From Verrucomicrobiota bacterium (lineage in GTDB: Bacteria > Verrucomicrobiota > Verrucomicrobiia > Chthoniobacterales > UBA10450), in assembly GCA_019244415.1 (NCBI GenBank), contig JAFASN010000127.1, positions 1 to 44,178 of the forward strand: a DNA stretch of 44,178 nt, given 5' to 3'. How positions within the stretch are numbered: position 1 is the stretch's first letter; the number at the start of each line of letters is the position of its first letter. The notes under the pieces were generated by a model. It was not told where the DNA came from. It did no database searches and worked only from the letters and a program-made list of their open reading frames with translations. Shown here in pieces: positions 16,372 to 24,130 of the stretch. A program made the translations under genes and the position numbers.

Positions 16372-17544
16372 CTAATCTTCGGGATTCACGGGGAAATGTT
16401 TATTCTTCAGTCGCTCGGGAACACGCTCGGTGTGCTCGTTCTCGATCTGCTCGGTCGCGGCGCCGAGCGCATCGTAAGCTTCGCGATTTTTCGGCGCGCG
16501 GCACATGTAGGCGGTAGCGTGCGCGAGCGGTATGCGCGCTTCTGGCATTCCCACGAACTCGACTGCTTGTTGCGCCGCGATCGCAAGCGGCAAGGCTTCC
16601 GTATCGGCCAAACCAATGTCTTCGCTGGCGAATATAACAATGCGGCGCGCGATAAAACGCGCGTCTTCGCCTGCATGTAGCATTTTCGCCAGCCAGTAAA
16701 TCGCTCCGTTTTGGTCTGACGCGCGCATGCTCTTGATGAAGGCGCTAATCGTGTCGTAATGCGCGTCACCGACCCGGTCATAAACGATGGCCTTTTGCTG
16801 GATGCTTTCTTCGGCGACTTCGATGGTGAAATGAACTACGCCGTTTACATCTGGCGGCGTCGTGAGTACGCCGACTTCGAGCGCATTGAGCAGCTTGCGC
16901 GCGTCTCCATCGCTGAGTTTCGCTAAATGCTCCCGCGCGGCTGCGTCCATCTGCACGTTGTACTTGCCGAGCCCGCGCTCTTCATCCGCGAGCGCGCGAT
17001 CTATCAGCGCTTCCAATTGCTCAACGCTCAACGGCTCGAGGCGGAACACCAGCGAGCGCGAAACCAGCGCGCTATTCACGTAAAAGTACGGGTTGTAAGT
17101 CGTCGCGCCGATCAGCCGCAGATTGCCGCTCTCGACATCCGGCAGCAGAATGTCCTGCTGAGCTTTGTTGAAGTGATGAATCTCATCCACGAAAACGATC
17201 GTGCGCTGACCTGAACTGCGCAGCCGGTTCGCGGCTGAGGCAACAACTTTGCGCATTTCGGCGACGTTGCTCTCGACTCCGCTGAGACGGACGAACTTCG
17301 CATTGGTCATGCGCGCGATGATTTGCGCCAGTGTCGTTTTTCCCGTGCCCGGCGGCCCGGATAAAATCACGGACGGCAACCGATCAGCTTCGATGGCGCG
17401 GCGCAGCAGTTTCCCTGGCGCGAGGATATGTTCCTGCCCGACGAATTCCTCCAAGCTGCGCGGCCGCATGCGGGCGGCCAGCGGCGCGGAGCGACTTGCC
17501 GCTTGCACGTTTTCGGCTTCCGCTTCGCCGAAGAGATCTTCCAC
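16372..17544 (-). CDS. rarA: Replication-associated recombination protein A (RarA/MgsA AAA+ ATPase)
   Basis: RarA is a clamp-loader-like AAA+ protein acting at stalled forks. In this 390-residue protein Walker A is GPPGTGKT (63-70), Walker B is VFVDEIHHFNKAQQD (from 117), followed by LIGATTYNPYFYVNSAL (sensor 1) and LSDGDARKLLNALEV (sensor 2), then the RarA-specific helical domain KSMRASDQNGAIYWLAKML...RRIVIFASEDIGLAD. The protein ends at VPERLKNKHFPVNPED, whereas typical RarA continues about 50 residues with a conserved Gly/Tyr-rich YKYxHD tail. The stop is only 19 bases from the convergent CPBP gene. The start has no competing upstream alternative. Confidence 0.94.
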   Translation of the reverse strand: MEDLFGEAEAENVQAASRSAPLAARMRPRSLEEFVGQEHILAPGKLLRRAIEADRLPSVILSGPPGTGKTTLAQIIARMTNAKFVRLSGVESNVAEMRKVVASAANRLRSSGQRTIVFVDEIHHFNKAQQDILLPDVESGNLRLIGATTYNPYFYVNSALVSRSLVFRLEPLSVEQLEALIDRALADEERGLGKYNVQMDAAAREHLAKLSDGDARKLLNALEVGVLTTPPDVNGVVHFTIEVAEESIQQKAIVYDRVGDAHYDTISAFIKSMRASDQNGAIYWLAKMLHAGEDARFIARRIVIFASEDIGLADTEALPLAIAAQQAVEFVGMPEARIPLAHATAYMCRAPKNREAYDALGAATEQIENEHTERVPERLKNKHFPVNPED

Positions 17545-17583
17545 GTCGCAACGTTAAAGCATGACCATGCGAACGCTAACTGA

Positions 17584-17638
17584 GTCGTGCTCGTGCTCAT
17601 AATCGTGCTCGTAATCGATTCACGAGTAGGAGCACGAG
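17584..17638 (-). repeat. CTCGTGCTC-rich palindromic repeat, copy 2 (inverted relative to copy 1)
   Basis: A 55-base element whose reverse complement matches the element at 12966-13045 over CTCGTGCTCCTACTCGTG and AATCGATTACGAGCACGA. It sits in the divergent gap between rarA and the DUF1460 gene, so it may affect one or both promoters or simply be a mobile palindrome. Confidence 0.75.
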
Positions 17639-17705
17639 ATTAACCACTGAGTGTTGAACTGGCACGCCTTGCGCTCTGTCTAATCTCGCGAACACTGCAC
17701 CGACA

Positions 17706-18590
17706 ATGCGCCGCCTGGTTTTCATTTTTGTTTGCACATTCACCGCGCTCAGCGGTCAAGCCGCGGTAACACTTCCGATGCGCACAGTTTTCAAAGGCGA
17801 GGATCGGTTCGCGCAGCTGGTTAGAGAGGCGAAAGCGGACAACTGGGCAGCACTGCCCATTGGTCAGCGTACTGCGGCTGTTGGGCAGGCGATGGTCGGC
17901 ACTCCTTATCGCTCCTACACGCTGGAAGTCGATAATCGCATCGAATCACCGTCGGTGAACTTCACCGGCATGGATTGCTGGACCTTCTTCGAGATCGCGC
18001 TCGGCTTTGCCCGCATGCTCGATGAGCCGGAGCAGAACTGGACGCCGGCCACGTTACTGCATTACATCGAAATGGATCGTTATCGCGGCGGCGAATGCAC
18101 CGGCGCCTATCTTTCGCGCCTCCATTACCTCGAAGACTGGCTCTACGACAACGTGCGTCGCGGTAACGTGCAGGACCTCACGCGGGCGCTCGGCGGCATA
18201 AGCGTGCCACATTCGGCGCGCGAAATGACGAATGGCTGGCGGCATTACCGCTACCTCGAGCACAATCCCTCGCTGCTGCGCCCACTTGCTGAAATGGAAG
18301 CGCGGGTTAGCTCGCGGCCGCTTTATGAAATTCCCAAAAACCGGGTTGCTCGCATCGAGCCGGAGCTCCGCAGCGGCGATATCATCGGTATTATTTCTCG
18401 CGACGGCGGCGCCATGCGCGCCACTTCGCACGTAGGGCTGGCGTTGCGCGAGAACGATGGCCAGCTGCATTTTATGCACGCTTCCTCGCCGCGAAATTAC
18501 GGACACGTGGTGATCGATTCGCGGCTCTCGAGTTATTTGTATCGGTATAGTACCGACACCGGGATTTTGGTGGCGCGGCCGCTGCGATAG
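17706..18590 (+). CDS. Secreted DUF1460 protein (N-acetylmuramoyl-L-alanine amidase-like, NlpC/P60 fold)
   Basis: This 294-residue protein has an N-terminal signal peptide (MRRLVFIFVCTFTALSGQAA). DUF1460 proteins have a papain-like NlpC/P60 fold and hydrolyse cell-wall amide or peptide bonds. The expected catalytic Cys is C91 in NFTGMDCWTFFE and the His is H242 in RATSHVGLAL, with SGDIIGII before it and the HASSPRNYGHVVID end typical of the family. It stands alone on the plus strand, divergent from rarA and convergent with the HPr gene. ATG 17706 is the natural start because the signal peptide begins there. Substrate is unknown; peptidoglycan is assumed. Confidence 0.85.
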   Translation: MRRLVFIFVCTFTALSGQAAVTLPMRTVFKGEDRFAQLVREAKADNWAALPIGQRTAAVGQAMVGTPYRSYTLEVDNRIESPSVNFTGMDCWTFFEIALGFARMLDEPEQNWTPATLLHYIEMDRYRGGECTGAYLSRLHYLEDWLYDNVRRGNVQDLTRALGGISVPHSAREMTNGWRHYRYLEHNPSLLRPLAEMEARVSSRPLYEIPKNRVARIEPELRSGDIIGIISRDGGAMRATSHVGLALRENDGQLHFMHASSPRNYGHVVIDSRLSSYLYRYSTDTGILVARPLR

Positions 18591-18593
18591 TTC

Positions 18594-18673
18594 GTCATTC
18601 CGAGCGGAGCGAGGAATCCCGCGGCATTACTTTTCTGTTCGCGACCGGGTCTCTCGACTTCGCTCGGGATGAC
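18594..18673 (+). repeat. GTCATTC-type palindromic repeat, copy A
   Basis: An 80-base element with terminal inverted arms: GTCATTCCGAGCGGAGCGAG at the left and CTTCGCTCGGGATGAC at the right. It fills the whole gap between the convergent DUF1460 and HPr genes and could act as a bidirectional terminator-like hairpin. Related copies lie at 19776, 25732 (degenerate) and 11545 (half). Confidence 0.8.
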
Positions 18674-18676
18674 GGA

Positions 18677-18985
18677 CTAATCCTCTTTCTGGTTTCGGAA
18701 TTCAGCCAGCAGCTTCTCTAAACGAGCCACGGCTTTTTCCGCGTCCACGCCGCGCGCTTCAAGTACAGCGTGCGCCCCGCAATCCAGATTAGCGCGTAGC
18801 ACTTCGATCAGGCTTGCCGCCGAATAGCGTTCACCGTCTTTAATCAGCGTGATCTCGGCGCGAAAGCTGTTCGCCGTGTGCACGAATTTCGCGGCCGGTC
18901 TCGCGTGCAGCCCGAGCTCGTTCTGCACGGAAATTTCCCGTGTAACGAGCTTCTCTTTTTCGTGTGGATGCGTTCGTCGCAGCAT
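18677..18985 (-). CDS. HPr-family phosphocarrier protein
   Basis: About 102 residues from the ATG at 18985, which overlaps the permease stop as TAATG. HPr accepts phosphate from enzyme I on a histidine; the active-site motif NELGLHARPAAKFV is present with H27 of this numbering. The regulatory-serine region SAASLIEVLRANLDCGA is present (S58), though the lineage-typical 'KSIM.VLML' wording differs. The extra 13 N-terminal residues before VTREISV may be coding or may mark a later unseen start. It is the last gene of the ABC transporter operon, which is unusual for HPr and may mean a nitrogen- or carbon-regulatory PTS role rather than sugar uptake. Confidence 0.85.
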   Translation of the reverse strand: MLRRTHPHEKEKLVTREISVQNELGLHARPAAKFVHTANSFRAEITLIKDGERYSAASLIEVLRANLDCGAHAVLEARGVDAEKAVARLEKLLAEFRNQKED

Positions 18986-19749
18986 TATGCGCTGGTGCCC
19001 CACCGCCGGTGCAGAAGTGTTTCGACCGGCGAGAAGAAAATTTTATCAGCCAGAAGACCGATGACGACGATGACAAACATGATGCCGATGACCTGATCCA
19101 TCGCGCTCAGTTCCCGGCCGTAATGAAGCAGTTGGCCGAGACCGAATCCAGTGAGGATGCTGACAAAAATCTCCGCCGCCATGAGTGAGCGCCAGGCGAA
19201 CGCCCAGCCTTGCTTCATGCCGCTGACGATGAACGGCAGCGCGGCAGGGAAGATCACTTTAAACCACATGTGCAACCGCTTGGATCCCATGGTTAACGCC
19301 GCGCGGCGATAGATCGGCGGCACGTTGCGTACGCCGTTATCAGTCGCAATCACGACCGACCAAAGAGTACCCATCACGACAACAAAAAGCATCGCAGCTT
19401 CCGTCTGGCCGAACCAAAGCAGCGCCAGCGGAACCCAGCACACGCTGGGCAACGTCTGCAAACCAAGCGCGAGCGTGCCGATTGTGTCGTGTGCGACTCT
19501 GGAACGCGCCGTCAGAAAACCGAGCGGAACACCGAACACCAGTCCGATCACGTAACCGGTGATTAATCGCCGAAGGGTGATGATCGTGGCGTGGTATAGC
19601 GTGCCGTCTTCCGCCGCAGTCTTCAGGTATTCGCCGACCTGCTGCGGCGCGGGCAGAAGAACGGGCGACCAGATTTTCGCGCGATACGCCCATTCCCAAA
19701 TACCGGTCAGAATTGCGAAAAAGAGAACGGCGAAGAGGAGACGTTTCAT
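18985..19749 (-). CDS. ABC transporter permease, sulfonate/nitrate/taurine type (SsuC/TauC/NrtB family)
   Basis: This 254-residue inner-membrane protein has an N-terminal segment KRLLFAVLFFAILTGIWEW and about five further hydrophobic segments. The BPD_transp_1 coupling loop is recognisable: YRRAALTMGSKRLHMWFKVIFPAALPFIVSGM, the EAA-type motif with conserved Gly, which contacts the ATPase. The family imports oxidised sulfur or nitrogen compounds or thiamine-like precursors. It lies 120 bases after the ATPase gene, the gap being filled by palindromic repeat B, and overlaps HPr by one base. Confidence 0.9.
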   Translation of the reverse strand: MKRLLFAVLFFAILTGIWEWAYRAKIWSPVLLPAPQQVGEYLKTAAEDGTLYHATIITLRRLITGYVIGLVFGVPLGFLTARSRVAHDTIGTLALGLQTLPSVCWVPLALLWFGQTEAAMLFVVVMGTLWSVVIATDNGVRNVPPIYRRAALTMGSKRLHMWFKVIFPAALPFIVSGMKQGWAFAWRSLMAAEIFVSILTGFGLGQLLHYGRELSAMDQVIGIMFVIVVIGLLADKIFFSPVETLLHRRWGTSA

Positions 19750-19775
19750 AACCGGCGTACTCGCAACAAAGCTGC

Positions 19776-19866
19776 GTCATTCTGAGCGTAGCGGAGCGAA
19801 GTCGAAGAATCCCGTGGCCTTACCATTCGTTTCGCGACGGGATCCCTCGGCTTTACTCGGGATGAC
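19776..19866 (+). repeat. GTCATTC-type palindromic repeat, copy B, inside the ABC operon
   Basis: A 91-base element beginning GTCATTCTGAGCGTAGCGGA and ending CTTTACTCGGGATGAC, with inverted terminal arms like copy A. It occupies almost the whole ATPase-permease gap. As a strong hairpin it may attenuate or process the polycistronic transcript between atpase and permease. Confidence 0.8.
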
Positions 19867-19869
19867 GAG

Positions 19870-20700
19870 TTAGGCGTACGCCAGTTGATCATTCGTGAAT
19901 CCTTTCAGCGCGCGTGTGATCTCGCTCGAGTACTCAGCCAGATCGACGCTGTTGATGTCGCGCGGGCGCGGAAGATCAATCCCGAACTGTTCTTTGATGC
20001 GGCCAGGGTGTGGCGAGAAAAGGACAACCCGATCTCCGAGACAGACCGCTTCGCGCACATTGTGGGTGACGAAGACGATGGTTTTGCGGCGCGACTCCCA
20101 GATTTGCTGAAGGTCCCCATAAAGTTGCTCGCGCGTGAGCGCGTCGAGAGCGGCAAATGGCTCGTCCATCAGCAGCACGCGCGGGTTTGGCGCGAGCGCG
20201 CGAGCAAGCGCCACGCGCTGTTTCATTCCGCCGGAAAGCTCGTGGACATTGGCGCGCTCGAATCGCGTGAGGCCGACCAGCTCGAGATAGTACCTGGCGA
20301 CGTCCAGCCGATCTTTCTTCGTCAGGTGCGGCTTGAGTTTCAATCCGAAGAGCACATTTCCGAGCACATTGAGCCACGGGAACAGCGCCGATTCCTGGAA
20401 CATCACGAGACGCTGCCGGCCAGGACTGGTCACGAGTTTGCCGTCGGCCAGCACTCTGCCGGCGTCGGGTTTTTCCAAGCCGGCGATGATGTTCAGCAGC
20501 GTCGATTTGCCGCAGCCGCTCGCGCCAACAAGGCAGACAAACTCGCCTTCGGCCACATTCAGGCTGACGCGATCGAGCGCCTGTACTTGACCCGCCCTCG
20601 AGCGAAAGCTTTTCGAGACATTCTCGATCGAGAGCTTGCTCGGCGCGATGACCTGCAACTCTTCCGCCAAGGCTGAGGCGTGATCGTGTTGTCCGATCAT
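19870..20700 (-). CDS. ABC transporter ATP-binding protein, sulfonate/nitrate/taurine type
   Basis: This 276-residue cytoplasmic ATPase should energise uptake by the neighbouring permease. Walker A is GASGCGKST (59-67), the Q-loop is MFQESALFPW, the signature is LSGGMKQR (155-162), Walker B is VLLMDEPFAALD (175-186), and the H-loop is VFVTHNVREAV. ATG 20700 overlaps the binding-protein stop as ATGA, so the two are translationally coupled. A longer in-frame extension upstream was rejected because it lies antisense-like within the binding-protein gene and lacks family resemblance. Confidence 0.93.
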   Translation of the reverse strand: MIGQHDHASALAEELQVIAPSKLSIENVSKSFRSRAGQVQALDRVSLNVAEGEFVCLVGASGCGKSTLLNIIAGLEKPDAGRVLADGKLVTSPGRQRLVMFQESALFPWLNVLGNVLFGLKLKPHLTKKDRLDVARYYLELVGLTRFERANVHELSGGMKQRVALARALAPNPRVLLMDEPFAALDALTREQLYGDLQQIWESRRKTIVFVTHNVREAVCLGDRVVLFSPHPGRIKEQFGIDLPRPRDINSVDLAEYSSEITRALKGFTNDQLAYA

Positions 20701-21662
20701 GGCGTGACGAGCAGACGCGAAGTATCTGTGTTGCCCTTGTAAAAGCCGGCGTCCCTGCCGTCCTGCATCGCTTTCGTGAGCAGGGTCTGCGGCACGTCGG
20801 TGGTGAACTTGATTCGCTTCCATGCCTCAGCCACGGCATCCGGCGCGAAATCGGCTTTCGTTTCCTCCTTCAACTCCGCGATCAACAATTGTTGCGCTTC
20901 GGCGGGATTGCTGTTGATCCAGTCAGTGAGTTCGGCGTTCGCAGCCGCTACTTTCCGGGCCGTTTCACGTTTGGTGTTGAGAAACTTGGCGCTCGACACC
21001 AGCCACGTGGTGATCACGTCTTTCTCCTCCAGGAATACGCGGGCTTTCGCCTGCCGCTCGAGGCGCGTTACCCACGGCTCAACTGTCCAGACGGCATCGA
21101 CTGCGCCCTTTTGCAAAAGCGCCAGCTGATCCGGATTCGCGGTCGGAATGATGGTGACGTCGCCTCCTGTTTGCGTGACTTTGAAGCCCTGCCCTTTCAG
21201 CCACGCGCGGCAGGAAATATCCTGCGTGTTGCCGAGCTGCGGCGTCGCGATTTTCTTCCCCTGAAAATCAGCCGCGGTTTTCACGGGCGAGTTGTCTTTG
21301 AGTACGAGCGCGGCCCCGCCGTTCGCTGCGCCAGAAATCACGCGAATCTCTTCGCCATTCGATTTGAAGTGCGCGTTCAATGCCGGCCCCTGGCCGACGT
21401 AGGTCAGGTCAAGTGACCCGGCGAACACCGCTTCCATCGCCGATGGCCCAGCGTTGTAAGTGAACCACTGAATCTCGACGTTCGGCCCAAGGCGTTGCTC
21501 GAACCATCCTTTCCCCTGCCGCGTACGAGCGTGCGCGATCACACCCTGCGCGTGCGTGATGTTCGGGAAATGACCGAACCGAATGGTGACTTTGTCCTGC
21601 GCCTCTGCTGCGAGGCCAAGTAAACAAAGTACAAGGCTAGCGAGAACTAGTTTCCGTCTCAT
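20697..21662 (-). CDS. Periplasmic substrate-binding protein, SsuA/TauA/NrtA-like
   Basis: This 321-residue protein has a signal peptide (MRRKLVLASLVLCLLGLAAEAQ). The domain order is that of aliphatic-sulfonate/taurine-binding proteins: IRFGHFPNITHAQGVIAHA, then FTYNAGPSAMEAVFAGSLDLTYVGQGPA, then LKDNSPVKTAADFQGKKIATPQLGNTQD and GAVDAVWTVEPWVTRLE. It captures the ligand in the periplasm and delivers it to the permease. The exact ligand (sulfonate, taurine, nitrate or similar) cannot be decided by eye, but the Rrf2/YezD neighbours favour a sulfur compound. It starts 22 bases after the porin stop. Confidence 0.9.
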   Translation of the reverse strand: MRRKLVLASLVLCLLGLAAEAQDKVTIRFGHFPNITHAQGVIAHARTRQGKGWFEQRLGPNVEIQWFTYNAGPSAMEAVFAGSLDLTYVGQGPALNAHFKSNGEEIRVISGAANGGAALVLKDNSPVKTAADFQGKKIATPQLGNTQDISCRAWLKGQGFKVTQTGGDVTIIPTANPDQLALLQKGAVDAVWTVEPWVTRLERQAKARVFLEEKDVITTWLVSSAKFLNTKRETARKVAAANAELTDWINSNPAEAQQLLIAELKEETKADFAPDAVAEAWKRIKFTTDVPQTLLTKAMQDGRDAGFYKGNTDTSRLLVTP

Positions 21663-21684
21663 CTGGGCAGGCGCTTTGCCGTAC

Positions 21685-23160
21685 TCAGAACATCAACTGC
21701 AAGCGCAGGATGACTTCGTCGAACTGATTCTCTCCGTACTTCGGATTCGCAGCGCGGAAATCCGACCACGTGTGCACGTAATCAGCCATTAGCTTAATTG
21801 CGTCACCGTGCACGTAGTAGTTGAGGCCGGCGGTGAGAGAATGGATACCGTCATTCGCTACCTGGGCTGGGTCGAGTTCTTCCCATCGGACTGCCGCCTG
21901 GAGCTTGCGCGGAACAAGGAAGTAACTTCCCTGCACATACCAGCCGCTTGGACTGAAGTTGTTAAAGCCGGGCGCTACACCGTTCACAGTGCGGCCATTC
22001 ACGTCTTCGGAAAGGTACTCGGCGATGATGTCGGCAGGCCCCCAATTGAACCAGCCGTCGATGCTCCATGCCGTGCGCTCATCCGCTCCGGGCAAGGTGA
22101 ACGACGAAAGCGAGCCGTCGGAGTTGACCTTGAGATTACCCGAGGGCGCGATGTTCGTGCCCGCGTCATCGCGGCTGTTCAAAACGTCGCCGCCGAACCT
22201 GAGGCTGACCGGTTGCCCGGCGAGTTTGGTCGCGAAAGGCTGAAGTTCGAGCCGCCCCACATACATGAAGTTGTTATTGTCGTTGGTGTTGAAGTTGCGG
22301 CCGTTGCCGTTGAAGATGCCCGCGTAGTAGGTGACGAGGTTTTTCTCGTCCGGCAGGACCGTACTCAGCGGTTTGCCCCAGACTTCGACGCCGATCTGCC
22401 GCTCGGGGGTGAGCGCGACGGTCGGAAGGCTGCGCTCGGCAAAGATGAGCTGGGTGTCAGGCGTGATCTGCTCCAGGCCAAATGGCGCTTTCCATTGCCC
22501 CACGCGGACATTTGCTTCCGGAAACGCGTGCCAGTTCACGAACACGTCCGTGGCGGAGAACTCCGTGCGCGTGGAATTAGTGACGGTCGTGGTTTTGCCC
22601 GTCTTCACATCCACGGATTTGAGCGCGGTAATGGCGGAGTCGCTCTGCTCCAGGTCGCCTTCGAGTTTGAAGTCGAATTGCTCGAGGAAATCGCCGGTGA
22701 GCGTGATGCGCGCACGCCTGAGCCGGAACCGGTCTTTGAGCGCGCTTAAACCGAATCGACCTTCGAAGGCGGAGACATCGCCATCTTCAAAGTTGGCCTG
22801 GATGTAACCGCCGAGCGTCAACCTGAACTCTGGCCCAGCCGGTGTGACATAAATCGGCGGCTTCTCCTCGGCCACATCGGTTTGCACGGTTTCTTTGGCC
22901 TCGCTCGTACTTTGCGCGGCAACTCTCGTTTTTGTGCCCTTCTCAGGCGCATGCTCCGGCACGGCAGCGACCTGTTTGCGTAAGGTCTTCACTTCCTGCT
23001 CCAGCTCGGAATTGCGCTGCTGCAATTGATCAACCGCGCGCTCGAGTTTCTCCAGGCGCGCTGACTCTGAATCACTCGTTTGTCCCTGAACCGGGCGAAC
23101 GGAAGCGAAGGCAATCGCCGCGGCAGCGGCAACTGCGAAAAAGTGCTTGGTGGTCAACAT
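21685..23160 (-). CDS. OprO/OprP-like outer-membrane porin with coiled-coil N-terminus
   Basis: This 491-residue protein has a signal peptide (MLTTKHFFAVAAAAAIAFASVRPVQGQ), a coiled coil (SARLEKLERAVDQLQQRNSELEQEVKTLRKQV, about residues 33-66) that should trimerise or contact peptidoglycan, and then a beta-barrel of the phosphate-selective porin OprO/OprP family: LTLGGYIQANFEDGD, FRLRRARITLTGDFLEQFDFKLEGD, VGQWKAPFGLEQ, and a terminal aromatic strand ending ILRLQLMF. It is the outer-membrane gate for the downstream ABC importer. A GGAG lies six bases before the ATG. Confidence 0.9.
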   Translation of the reverse strand: MLTTKHFFAVAAAAAIAFASVRPVQGQTSDSESARLEKLERAVDQLQQRNSELEQEVKTLRKQVAAVPEHAPEKGTKTRVAAQSTSEAKETVQTDVAEEKPPIYVTPAGPEFRLTLGGYIQANFEDGDVSAFEGRFGLSALKDRFRLRRARITLTGDFLEQFDFKLEGDLEQSDSAITALKSVDVKTGKTTTVTNSTRTEFSATDVFVNWHAFPEANVRVGQWKAPFGLEQITPDTQLIFAERSLPTVALTPERQIGVEVWGKPLSTVLPDEKNLVTYYAGIFNGNGRNFNTNDNNNFMYVGRLELQPFATKLAGQPVSLRFGGDVLNSRDDAGTNIAPSGNLKVNSDGSLSSFTLPGADERTAWSIDGWFNWGPADIIAEYLSEDVNGRTVNGVAPGFNNFSPSGWYVQGSYFLVPRKLQAAVRWEELDPAQVANDGIHSLTAGLNYYVHGDAIKLMADYVHTWSDFRAANPKYGENQFDEVILRLQLMF

Positions 23161-23337
23161 AGTTTCTCCTGCTTCAGCTTGTCTGCGAACGATCTCCAGT
23201 TGACCGGTGGATAGTTCGTTAGCTCTGGTCTGTTACTCCAGTGTGTCTGGTAGTGAGTAGGTGTGAGGCGTTATCAGATTTCCCGCAAACGTCGAGCACT
23301 GATCGTGCCGACATCGGCCCGCAAAGACTTCTGTACT
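23161..23337 (-). other. Leader region between yezD-like gene and porin
   Basis: On the minus strand this 177-base gap holds a short perfect hairpin GCCGATGTCGGC near 23310, and a repeated TTTGCGGG. I see no recognisable riboswitch core (no SAM-I, SAM-II or cobalamin box). It could contain an internal promoter for the porin-ABC genes. Nothing more can be supported. Confidence 0.35.
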
Positions 23338-23577
23338 TTACTCCAAGTTGTCTCTCTCACGGTTATTGTTGCGTTCATATCGCTGAGTAAAATCGCCCGG
23401 TGACCTCGCGAGACGCGCTTCGCCGGATGGCGCGGCCCCATTCAAGCGCACCCGTTCGGTGCGTTCGATCTGCGTTACTTTTGAGTCGTGCACGACGATT
23501 TGCACCACTCCAAAGTGCAGAGTGCGTACCTTTTCGCGTACTAATTCCAACCAGTCATTTTGTTGCTCGTGTGGCAT
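23338..23577 (-). CDS. YezD-like small protein (DUF2292)
   Basis: About 79 residues from ATG 23577. The core WLELVREKVRTLHFGVV and QIVVHDSKVTQIERTERVRL matches the DUF2292/YezD pattern 'l..lryGsV.i.vqdg.vvqIertEkirl'. These proteins sit beside sulfate or cysteine assimilation genes in many bacteria; their molecular role is not settled. It overlaps the end of the Rrf2 gene by 23 bases, so the pair is co-translated. The remaining 30 residues are charged and probably disordered (RNGEARLARSPGDF-type composition, ending RERDNLE). Confidence 0.8.
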   Translation of the reverse strand: MPHEQQNDWLELVREKVRTLHFGVVQIVVHDSKVTQIERTERVRLNGAAPSGEARLARSPGDFTQRYERNNNRERDNLE

Positions 23578-24130
23578 ACATTCGCTTCTGCTTCGCGGGG
23601 TTGGTTTCGGGTTCATCCTGTATCAAAAGCCGGCCGGTGATTTCAGGCGGCAGCGGGATCACACGCGCACTAAAAGCAGGGGCGACTTTGTCCCGCCGCA
23701 TTTTGCGCAACGTGATCTCGACGATGTCGGCCAGAGTATAACGGTCCAGTACTTTGGAAATGGCGGTGCGCACATCCATCATGAGCATGCGCAATCCGCA
23801 ATGCGCCTCATCCGGGCAGGTGCAGCGCTGGTAGGCGGTGTGGCTGACGCAGGGAATGGGCGCGAGCGGCCCGTCGATCAGGCGAATGACGGCGCCGAAT
23901 TTGATGCGGTGCATCGGACGCGCGAGCGAGTACCCGCCGAGTTTGCCGCGATGGCTTTCCACGTAGCCCGCGCCTTTTAGTTGAGTAAAAATCTGCTCCA
24001 GGAATTTGACCGGCAGCTTCTCTTTTGCCGCAAGCTCGCTTACCTGGATGATCGGGCGGTTAAGCTCAGCGGCGATACCAAGATCGATCAGCGCGCGCAA
24101 GGCGTACTCGCCCCGTTTCGAAAGCTTCAT
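23555..24130 (-). CDS. Rrf2-family transcriptional regulator (CymR/IscR-like) with four cysteines
   Basis: This 191-residue protein begins with the family N-terminus MKLSKRGEYALRALIDLG. The winged helix is VSELAAKEKLPVKFLEQIFTQLKGAGYVESHRGKLGGYSLAR (about 30-71). Cysteines C94, C103, C105 and C111 sit where IscR-type proteins bind an Fe-S cluster, but the spacing differs from the C-x5-C-x5-C of IscR. It could thus be an Fe-S sensor or a CymR-type cysteine-status sensor. Its position just upstream of YezD, porin and ABC genes suggests it controls the locus. It starts directly after the stop of the 81-residue membrane protein (TAG then ATG). The C-terminal 40 residues extend past the usual Rrf2 end. 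Confidence 0.9.
   Translation of the reverse strand: MKLSKRGEYALRALIDLGIAAELNRPIIQVSELAAKEKLPVKFLEQIFTQLKGAGYVESHRGKLGGYSLARPMHRIKFGAVIRLIDGPLAPIPCVSHTAYQRCTCPDEAHCGLRMLMMDVRTAISKVLDRYTLADIVEITLRKMRRDKVAPAFSARVIPLPPEITGRLLIQDEPETNPAKQKRMYATRATK

Noticed and set aside
21808-22749. 313-codon plus-strand frame in the porin region
   Set aside because: Antisense to an OprO/P-like barrel with signal peptide and coiled coil; no family resemblance.
23161-23337. Possible SAM or similar riboswitch before the porin
   Set aside because: No recognisable riboswitch core or conserved pairing; only one short hairpin.
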